The notes beneath the pieces were generated by a model. That model was given only the letters and a program-made list of their open reading frames with translations, had not been told where the DNA came from and did not search any database. Shown one piece after another: positions 1 to 12,000 of a stretch of DNA of 15,346 bases. Source of the DNA: an uncultured Erysipelotrichales bacterium (GTDB lineage Bacteria > Bacillota_I > Bacilli_A > Erysipelotrichales > Coprobacillaceae). The stretch spans positions 1-15,346 of the forward strand of contig CAJUJC010000047.1 of NCBI GenBank assembly GCA_910586805.1, written 5' to 3'. The position numbers and the translations under genes were made by a program. Position 1 is the first letter of the stretch; each line of letters starts with the position of its first letter.

Positions 1-3000
1 CATTATAACTTTCATCTAGCCAAACATAATGTCCAATATATCCTTTATCAGCTGGAGCATCTAAATAAACCCCTGCTTGTGGTGATTCAGTTGTTGGTTC
101 ATCTTCTGATTGAGCTGCAAACGTATTCCATCCTGAATACTCTGCAACTTTCTTCTTTAAATCTGCATCATCTTCTGTTACATATTCTGGATACATAGGA
201 AGATTTAATGGTGCTTTCATGTTATATGATACTGTGAATTTTGTAGCACCTTTTAAAACAAAGTCTGAAATTGGTTCAGCATAGATTGCTTGAACAGATC
301 TTTGCAATTCTTCATACAATTCAGGATCACTAGTTTTAAGAGCTAATAATTCACTTAAGCGTACAAAGTATTTTTGTTTTTCAGCAATTGCTAAATCACT
401 TTCTCCATAAATTGATTTATAGAATTCTTTATCTCTTGTTTGCTCAAAATCTGGTAAATCACTTATTTCTAGTGCAGTGATTTTTCCATTTTCTTTTTTG
501 AATGGTCCAACCCATACATGAGTTGTTTTTCCATCTTCTAATTCTTCAGTCTTAACTCCTGAAATCGTTCCATATTGTTTTTCAACTTTGATTGAATCCA
601 AATAGATGTATCCTCTCCATTTTGTATTACGTGGAGTATCACTAATAATTGTTTTATCTCCAACAAATGGTAACACATCATATATAATTGGATGATTATA
701 TCCATTATCATTATCCATAGAATCTGGATTCAATACTGTTGTTGTAAATGAGTAATCTGAACCTTCTGGTACTATTGAAGGTCTTGTATTTCCATTTCCT
801 GAAGCAGTTAATCCACTTCCATATTCAGAATGTGATACTTTTGTACGTGTAAATGTTTTATTTGAAGCAAATGATAATCCCCCTAAAGATTTAACCAAAG
901 TGACTTCACTCTTCTTCAAACCATTTTCATTAATATCACGAGTATCAACTTCAATTGCATATGTTTCATTTGCATTATCTGAAACTGGAACATATGGATT
1001 AAATGTACCTTCCTTGAATCCATAAGCTTTACATTCTAGTAATGATGAACTTACAATACCATTATCTTTAGTAGAAATAGGTACCATATAATCTATGACA
1101 ATTTTTTGTCCTGGTTGTAATGTACCTTGGAAATCCCAAGTCATAACACGTCTTTGTAGATTGGTTAAGTCTACTGCTTTGTCATACATTCTTAAATTAA
1201 CATTCTTAACACTTGAATTTTCAATAACAGTTCCTTTTTCATCCTCAACATGCCATGTCCAAGTAGAATCACTTGAATTAAGTCTATCTTTAGACTCGTA
1301 TCCTTTACTAATAGATTCAGTCTTAGAATCATCTCCAGCATAATCTACATATTTATAGAATTTATAGTTATATAGATTGGATGATGAATTATCCTTGATA
1401 TTACTAATGTCTTGAACATAAGGTAAAACAGTTGCTATTTGTGGATTTGTACTATTATCAGCATCACCATTCAAACTACCTATATCTGAAATTTTTTCTT
1501 GTGATAAGTTTGTTAATGACGTACTATATCTTAACATTGAACTTGAATTATCAATAACAAAGTTAGGCACCCATGAATAATAATATTCTTTTTGTCCATC
1601 ATCATTTGTTCTACTTTGACGTTTAAAATAATTCACTGATAAATCAATTTGTAAAGTTGGTATTTCACGGCTAATATAATATCCTGCACGTGAACGTTCA
1701 CTTAATGCTCCAATTTGTTCATCATCATATCTTGCCCATGATTTTGCAAAATGATTAACATGTTGGTTTTCATCTTTTGTATGCGTTACAGTTAAAACAA
1801 CAAATGCTGCATTACCTGTTTTCGTAACATCATTAATATTACCATTTGTATCAAATTCTATATCTGATACTACAGAATCAGGAAGTTGTTCAAGATTGTT
1901 ATGTTTTGGATCAACGTCGTCCATCTCTTGATTTCCTTCTCGATTAGGATCTGCATCTATATCTAATCTAAATCCTTGAGGAACAAGATATTCTCTTGTC
2001 TCTTCTATTCCATTTTCTCTATCAACATCTGCTGTAATAACATATCTTAATTGATAAATTTTATTTCTAATATCAGCATGATCTTGACTTAAATCAATAA
2101 TTTGATTTGTATGAATATCTACTCCTGCTATATCAGTTAATTCAATCCAGTTTTCATCCTTTTCTGTACCTGGAGTTGTATAAGAAACATCATCAGCAGC
2201 AGGTTGATCTTCACTAACAAGAGCATAGACATGTACTTTTAATCGCTTTTCTAATTCTTTACGATATTCTTCAGTACCCGCACTTTCTGGCACTTCCCAT
2301 ATACCAGTTCCTATTGCATAAATATATGGATAAACATCATTATCATTAATTGTTGCCTCTTCAACACTTCCTTCTGATTTACCATGGAATGGCACACGAT
2401 AATCAACAATAAATTCTGGAACAGCAGCTTCTTTATTGATTACTTCATCAAGATAAATTGTCATTTTTGTTGCACCCTTAATTGTTGGGTCTTCTGCAAC
2501 AACAACCTCAGCATCAGGGTTAGAGATTTGAACTCTACTAATTGATGTATCTACACGAACAACAGATTCAGGTTTTAATACAGTGACTCTTGAAGTAACA
2601 TCACTTGCATATATATCTGTTTCTTTATCAAGATCTAAATCAATACCTTCATCTAGGTTATCTTTGGTTTCTCTTATATATTTAACTTCTGAAATATCTT
2701 GATCATCAAGTTCTTCAAAACCACTGTTTGGATACATTTCTTCTAAATAAGAACCTTTAGTATCATGTAATGAAACATAAGTATCTGCTTTGTAGTTATC
2801 ATCCCATACTTTTTCATCACTTAAAAGTGTATCATTTGCTCCTCCATGATCAATAACTGTCTTAATACCAAAGACAAAACTATCTCCGCTTCCAAGGAAT
2901 CCTGGTAATTTATATCCCTCAATAAAATCTTGGTAAGTGATATTATCTTTTGTCCTTTCACCTGGTGTAATAATATCAAATACTACAGTTTCTGTTCCAT

Positions 3001-6000
3001 CATCATTAAACTCATGTTCAATAAGTTCAATGATATATCCAGATTCTGTTAAATCTTTAAATGTTGCTTTTTGTTTTTGTCCTTGTCCATCAGTATAAAT
3101 AACATAGAATCTATCATCATCTTGACTTCTATAACTTACAATTGATGGTAATACTATTGTGACATGAACCTTAGCATGAAGTATATCTCCTTTACGATGA
3201 TAATCAGTTGTACTATCCGAATGATTACTTACATTAACATTGTAATATAAGTTATCTCCATATTGCACAGCTGTGCCATCAAGAGGATAATGTGTATAAA
3301 TTTTCTTATCATATCCCTCTGGTGAACGTCCACCTAAATTATTTTCATCTTTTTCTATCGGTTTTGTTGATACATAACTTTGATTTTCTATTCCAGCATG
3401 TTTAACTCTAATACGATTTGATGTATGAACACCAGTATCTAAACTTGTCACACCAGCATCAATCGTAGCATTATCACCATTTCTATTGAAATCCTTATCA
3501 TTTAAAGTTAACTCCCAACGAATTGAGTTATAATCTTCTAACTGCATGTTATTGTCTTCACTATAAACTTTAATTCCACCATCTTCAGTCGCATCAATAA
3601 CATGATAACCATTAGGTATTAGTGTACTACCTTGCATTCCTATACTATTAGGAAGCCACCCACCTTTATGCCAATGTTCTCTATTTCCATAATCATACCA
3701 TGTATGTCTATGTTCTGCATAGATTGAATCTCTACGATCATCAGTATATCCTAAATCATCGCCACCATAGGCAGTCCAGAAATTTCTCCATAGACTTCCA
3801 ACCCCAAATGGATTATTAGCCATATTAGCATCAGTCAAAAATTTAAAATTATCTAATTGACTTGATACATAAGTATGATTTTTTTGATATTGATACAATA
3901 ACTCAGTATTTGTTCCTGTCTTTGTTGTCTTACTAGGTGATTCTTTTGTAAAGAAGTCAAACGAGAAAACACGTGTATCTGTAGAAGTAATCTTAGCTTT
4001 TTGTTCATCTCTTACATTTGTTGATTTAGGAACAAATGTCACTTTATAACGTCCCTCTACCTTACCTTCTCCTTCTTCACTTTCAAGTTCTATATACTCT
4101 ACAATTGCATCATATAAAGCTTTTTCATCAGATAATGCTCCTCCATCTTTATCAGATATTGACCAATTTAATACTTTCTTTAAATTTTCTTCATTATCTG
4201 GAGTAAATAATTCTCCATTTTCATCTCTTGGTACAGTACCTGCTGGTAAAATATCGGTTACAACTGGATAATATAATGTTCCCATGTTTCCACCCTCAGT
4301 GGCATAAGTTTGATATACCTGCTTGTACCAATTTTGATTATGCCATATACCATTTGGTAAACTACCATTTAAGTAATATTTGTTTTCAACATGAATATGC
4401 AATTTTGAGTAGGTCCCAACTGTATTAACATAATATTGAGATAAATCTTTACCTGTGATATTACTATTTCCTACAGTTGTCCATGTTCTAATGACTGGTT
4501 TTCTCATATGTGCACGTGTTCCTGTACTTGCATATGTTTGTCGATGTCCACTTGAGAAACTTTCTCTTCCACCAGCATCTTCAACTGTATTTTGTGCAGA
4601 AACTTCTCTATTAGAAACATTCATTCCATTAATATATGGTGTATTTGGTGAACCGTTAACAAAGTATCTAGCTGAATCATTTCCCATTGACCAGTCATAA
4701 AGATAACTATTCCACAACCAATCCATTCCGCCATATTGTGTGCTAAGGAAATTACTACTTCTAGGAAGATTATTTCCCCAATATGATGTTGTATCATAAA
4801 TTTGATAATACAAACTATCCTGATGATCAACATCTAATGGTCTTGCCATGACTTCATCATACCAATATTCACTTGGGTTAGTCTTATATACGTGTGTTGG
4901 AATATCTACTAACATCATATATCCAAATTTTGAACCTCTATTAAACCATTTATTCAATGATTGATTAACAGTTACTTTCAATACCCAAGGCGTTCCATCT
5001 TCACTTGTATAATATTTCTTGCTTTCATTAGCATAGTCATGCTTTGATCTATTTAAATATGTGCTGATAAGTGGATCTTGCATAACATTTGGAGAAAGAT
5101 ATCCATTGTCTTCTCCAGGTCTTTGAAGAACACTGACATTAATTGCTTCCGAAGGTATATTATCCCATGAAGGAGATTTTGAATTTCCACCACTTAAAGA
5201 ATAACCTTGCATTTCTGATAAATCTAAATTTCCATCTTCATCTAATCTTGGTTCTACACCTCTAGGCAATACATAAATAAATTCAATTCCACTTGTAAGA
5301 TCCCAATCTCCATAGTTATATGCGCCTAAACGTGACATATAGTTTTGATCATATTCTAAAGCAGTGATACTATCATCGTTATATAATTTCATACGAGAAA
5401 TTTCATCGCTCCAGTTTTGGCTGCTGTCTGAATAATAATCATAATGTGGATCTGTTGGTCCATGATAAGCAGTAGATAAATACTCTGTATTAGAGAGATA
5501 ATTATTAGTATGTGTATACATTTGAGAACTTGTAGCTAACCATGCAGTTTGTAGATGTGTTCTTGCTTGTGTCCATATAACAACATCTTCATGTTTTTCA
5601 ACATCTTGCCAATCATAGCTTCTATTTCTTCTTGATAAGATCCTTGAATAATAATCTCTTGATCTATTATTTGCAGGATTAACATATTGTTCACTGACTG
5701 GCAACTGATCTAAATTAGCAGGAGTTAACGTAGGTACATAGCGTGTTTGCTGTTGATATGAAGTTACACACATATCAAAATCTTTTAAGTATCCATTGGA
5801 TCCACCGTAGTTATCATCTACTCCAGTTCCATCATTTGATGTTCCTGGCATATATACATATGAATCTGCTAAATATTCATACTTGTCTATATTAGGATTT
5901 CTTGTTCCACTTAATCCAACATCATGTTGTAGATAGTTCATATCCATCATAACATTTTCATTTGCAAACCTTTCACTACTTCCATAATATTCACTTGGAT

Positions 6001-9000
6001 TATGATCAATGAGTCCAATATATGGGAAAGACTTTCCATAATAACCATAATAGTATCCTACACGTCTTTGATAATATTCACCCATTTTTGGATAATAGTC
6101 TACAAATGTTTTACCATCCCTTGTACTATAACTCAAAGGTAATTTTTCTTCACGAATTTTTGCAGAATAATGAACTTCAATTTTTTCACCAATTTCTAAA
6201 CGTGTTCCCTTATCAAATTCAATACTATATAAATTATAGTTGATAGGAGTTGATTGTGTATTAGTTCCACTGTATATGTCAGTAAATGCATGTCCATCAT
6301 TCATGCTTGAACCATCAGTGTCAGGTTTTGTTGTTATAAAATCTCCACCAAAATCTTCTACATCTGAAACTGTTCTTTTCTTTATCTCATATTGTGGAAC
6401 TGTATCTTTAAGTTTTCCATCTTTATCATACCATAAGACAGTTATGTCATTTCTATCCAATCCACTTGTTTCAATGTACTCTGGTATCTTATCATAAATA
6501 ATCGGATCTAATAATGCTCCCTGTACTCCAGTATCAGCCTGTGCTTCTGTCAATGCATGATTGATAACTGTTGTTTTAAACCAAACTGTATCATTTGGTC
6601 TATAACCTGTTGTTTGTTCTTTACTTGCATCATATGTTAAAGATGCTTTATCTTCACTATCAAATATTTGTGTATGAAGAGTTAGTATTGGTCTTTCACG
6701 AGCTATTGCTTTTGTTGTTGAACCAGTTCCAGTAAATTCAAAACTTTCTTCAAATTCAACTGTATTTGTTTCATCATCAATTGTATTGTCTACATCTTCA
6801 GAATGTTTATGAACAAATACATAATCTGCATTTAAATTCATAGTATAACGCTCTGCATATCTTGTTGTTTGTTTTTGAGCATCGGTTCTTATATCACGAT
6901 AACGTCCTTCACCTTTAAATGTAAATGGACTAGTTGGTGATGCGAATACTATAGTATTTCCATCATTTCCCCATGCAGGAATATCATAATATGTCCATCG
7001 CACCTTAACAGCATCTCTTGCAAGACACTTTCCAGCAGCTTTATCATCTTCTGACAATTCATCAGCAAATACTATATCTTTTTCCTCAATCCAAGTTTCA
7101 TTTTGAGATGTTGTTTTTACATACACTCCTTCTTCTAAAGTATCTTTTTCATCAAAATAACAATATTCTACCTTAATTGGTTTTGTTCCTGTAACATTTT
7201 CTGGATATTTAAATTCTGGTTTCTCAGTGAGATCAAAACCTTTATATAGTTTTCCATTTGACTCTGATAAGAATGTCATAGTAAATGTTGCAGTCTCTAA
7301 TGTATGTTGTAAATGATTGATAACTTGAGTATTCCCTGCACCATACGTTTTGATAGTCATTTTTTGTCTATCAAAATGATAAACAGGATCATCATAAGTA
7401 TACTCAATACCTAAATTTTGTTTTGCAAAGAATTGAACACCACTTCTCACTTCAGAAGTATACGTTTTTCCTACATATGGATTTCCATTTACTCTATAGA
7501 AATCTTTATCATATCTATAATAATTGATTCCATCATGACTATGATAAGCATTAACTTGAGTACAATATCCTGTTCCTGCCCCACCTGTCTCATGATGAAC
7601 CATATATTGTGAATATGTATGTTTTGGACGAGCTGCTGCTTCAAATTTTGCTTCTTCTACCTTAACACTTTCAATTTGAGATGTTTCATCTGTTAATTGA
7701 GTGATAACAGTAATTTTTAATTTATCTCCTGGTTGAACCATATTGAATTCATCAGTTTTATTTAAATCACCAACAGAGATATTTAATTCCTTATAATTCG
7801 TTTTAACATATTCATCATCTACTTTTGTTAATGAATACATCTTATCTTTCACTAAAGTTATGTCTGATGTTCCATCATTAACAGTTGCTGTAATATCATC
7901 ACTAGATATCTTTGTTGTTGTTTGATTAAATGGATCCTCTATTTTCCATCCAACAATTCTTTGTCCTTTAGGAACTGTAAATCGAACATCTGGATGATAT
8001 ATTGGTAACTTACTATCTGCATGTGCTCCTACTGTTAAATGATATTCAATATAATCATCAGGTAGTAAATGTCCACTATCAACAGCAAGTTGTTCTGTTG
8101 AACTTTCTTTCTTATCACGGTCATATGCGAAACTATTCTTTCCATCAATTAATGTTCCCCTTGTCATATTAACAATCATAGTTCCCACTAAGTTTTGAAT
8201 TCTATAGTAATCGTCAGTATCTGTTCCTGATAAATTTCCTTGATAAGCTTCAGCATTTAGATTAGATGCTGCAAAACTTACATTAACTGTATTTACTAAT
8301 TGATCTCCAGACCAATAATCAAAGCGATCATTAATAACTGTTGGTCTTGAATCTTCTGTCCATTTGTTACTAGCAACATCAGTTGTATTACGATCTACAT
8401 AAACTCCATCGTATGTAAATGCTGGTTTATTTGTTTTGTCTGGGCTTAAATATTGTCCACCTTTTAATACTGTATTATCATCCTTCAAATCAATATCTGC
8501 AGCTTCAAATACAATGACAAAACTTGTTACTTGTTCTTTTACATAAGTATCTGTTGTATTTTCAACAGTATATGTAGCAAATTCACTAACGTTATCTCTA
8601 ATGTATTTATTTACATCAAATACATAATTAGTATTACTACTATCTAATGTAAAATAACCACCTTCATTTTTCTTTAAGTCTGCTAAACTTAAATTTACAC
8701 TACGTCCATTATAATTCAATGTTAATTTAGTAACATTAAACCAATCACCATCTATAAACTCTTTTGGAATATTAATGTGTTTTAATCGATAGCCACTATG
8801 CATGGTATTTGTAACAGTAGCTGTTTTAATAGTCGAAGATCTTCCAGTATCCTGATCTGTATCTGTTCTATTCCATATCTTAACTTCATAAGGTGCATTT
8901 GTTGGATTTAAGTTTTTACCTGCTCCTGTTGTTTCGTAATCATAAATATCACGATTATTCATTGAAGTAATATCAAATCCACCTTGGAATGGTAAACGAT

Positions 9001-12000
9001 AACCTTGCATATATCCATCTTCATTTGACTCATTTAACTTTGTTGTTTCTTTTTCATCAGGTTCTCTAGTCACTTCTTTATATGTTGTTGAATTAATCTT
9101 ATTAAGAGCATCAGCAACTGGATGAATTCCTCTAACAAGATAAACTTCTCCACCTACAAAAATATCAACATTTTTTTCATTACCATGTGCGTCTACTGTA
9201 ACACGTTGAGTATCATTTGTTAGTTCTCTTGCATAATCTCCATTACCAGGTAAATTCTTTAATGTTATTTCATAACTTTCTATAAATTGATCTTTACCTA
9301 ATACAATTTCATTTGTTTCTGGAGCATCATTTTCTTCATAATCAAGTAAAATTTCATAATATCCTGATTTTGTTGTACTTGCTTTCAAATCTGACTTACT
9401 TAATGTAATATACTTTTCGGCATCAGGTAATGTTGTTATTGTACCTGATTTATCAATTTGTTTTTTCTGCAACTTGATTCCATCAATATATTTATAAAGT
9501 TGATCTGAAATAAATATTTTTTGAGTCAAGAAACCATAATATCCTGTTGTTTCATCAGGTCTAATAACAGGTAATGTATCCTTTAAAACAACCAAATCAC
9601 TATGTGCATGTTTTCCAGCCCAATCAAATGGATCCTGATATATCCAGCCCCCATTACCTGCTAAATAATCATGGTTATTCCCATCGTTATTTGTTGACTG
9701 TATGCCTCGATAGAAGCTGACTGCAAATTCATTATAATCTGCATATTTAACATTGGTATCCTGATTGACCGTTGGATCATCATGAACACCTTTCATAACA
9801 TAGTTATTTTCTCGATAAACATAAACTCTTGCAGTTGAATTTAAATCAGCAGCATCGTAAAGAGTATCTTTTTCATCACAATAAGAATGATAATATGAAT
9901 ATATCCAATCATGATGACGATATTTATTCAAGTATGACCAATTTGTTTTATTTGCACCAGTATCTTTTCCACTAATTGTTCTTTCCTTAGCTTTATGACC
10001 AGTTCTTGTTGTGCCATTTCCTCTTTCACCACCAACTGTCATATCTGTAGATACAGTAGCAACTGATGTACCTTCTTCATAAAAACGTCCAGTAACTTCA
10101 AACATATATTTTGTTGTTTGATCATTTGCAACATACCATGTTCCATAATCTGGATTTTTTGCTGTTGTATCATTAGCAGCTTCATTTTCATTAATATCTA
10201 AATTAACAATAACTTGTGTAATTGGATTACTAACAACATAATCTTTCAATTCTTTGTAATAAATATCATTATCAACATTAGAAGTGACAGTCTCATAACG
10301 TTTTTGTTCATCATCAGTTAATAAATTTATTCTAAAGAATGATTTTCCTTCACTATTTTTTTCAACTGAATTATCTTTCCAATCAGAACTATCAATAACG
10401 TATTTTGTTCCATCTTTTCTAACAACTGTAATAGAATTAAAGTAATCTTTTGCACGTGGGTCTACTTTCAAATAATAAGCATCAAATGAATTTGAAGGTA
10501 AATCAACTGTTAAATTAACATTTGCTGCAGTATTTAATGATTGTGTATATACCCAAGGCCAATCTTGATGTTCTTGCCAAATATAATTATCATGAGTAGG
10601 TTCTCCTGGATCTACTGGATAATTTCTATTAACATTAAGATATTGTCTAAAGTCTACCATAAATGAACCAATTGCTTTATAACCAACATCTAGTTCTGAG
10701 TTATCCGTAAATGCATTTTCAGAACAGTTACGATATCTAAGTCTCATATGTTCTACTGAAGTTGAAATTTTTTCAAAACGATTTGCATTATCTTTATCTT
10801 CAATATAACCTGCTACTACTGTTGTGTCAAAATACATTTTACTTATATATGCACTTGCATGATCTACAGCATTAACTGGAGGTAATTCATTTGGATAATC
10901 TCTGATTCCGTCTAAATAGTTATTAGAATTTACTGTCAAACGATTTGTTGATCCAAATAACGAATCTGAAAAACCATAAAAATCAATCCATGCATTTTCT
11001 GTAGTTGCATCTTTCAATTTGACTTTTTGACCAGAAACAATAACTTTTCCTAAATTATTGATTCCCCAATCAACTAATGTTTCTTCATTTATTTCAATCT
11101 TACCATCAACAATTAACAATTCTTTGCCATCGTCTGTAACAAACTTGTTTGTTTTTTGATCATAATTGAAACGTATTCCTGTAGTAAGTTCATCTATATC
11201 ATAAAATGCAACATAGCCTAATTCTGTAAATTGTTTTAAAAGATTTTCATTAATAACAACCTTTGTTGTGTGGAATCCTGTATTTTCTTCACCACCAGTT
11301 GCATTTTTGTCATTAACTGGAACGTCAATAATTAAATCAACATCATCCAATATTGATACTCCTTTATTTTCAACACTTACTCGATATTTAAAATCTCTAT
11401 CATATGGAACTGCTAAATGCATTTCATTTCCATCTGTATTTGCATTATCAGCAGTGGCTTGTTCTGGAGTATTGTCATAATATGAAATATTAGCATGAAC
11501 ATCTAATTTTGGTTTATCTACATGTAATGTATTTTGTAAACTAATAATTTTGTTCAATAAAGATATATGTTTAGGTGTAGCTGTTAATACTGCATTCAAG
11601 TCTTCAAACCAATCAGAAGTACCTGTAATACGTATATTCATTGACTTTAAGTCAGTTAAATCTTTTTGACCGACATAATCATTACAAACGATAACTATAG
11701 TTTTAAGTCTTTCTAAATCCTTTAACATATCTTCATCAATAATTAAAGAACCATCTTCTTTTTTCAAATCATCAAAACTTATAACTTTGGCTGGAGTATC
11801 AGTAGCTGTATTTTGATCATAATCATAAAGTTTAATTTCTTTAATCTTTGTGACATCTTCATAACTTGTTATTTTGATTTCTTTTGTATCAAATCCCTTA
11901 ACTACAGTACCAATTGATGGTTTTTTTCCAACACTTGCTAAATCTATTTTAACATCTACATCTCCAATTGAAGAAACTGAATTGTTAATAACAGTAAAGT

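Noticed and set aside
1535..1561. D-N-S-S-S-M segment resembling a von Willebrand A MIDAS motif (D-x-S-x-S)
   Set aside because: It lies in a predicted DUF11-like strand (F-V-I-D-N-S-S-S-M), and the other MIDAS elements and the Rossmann-like pattern expected downstream are not seen.
3185..3193. K-G-D tripeptide that could suggest integrin binding
   Set aside because: Three residues occur by chance often in a protein this size; no supporting context. No RGD was noticed.
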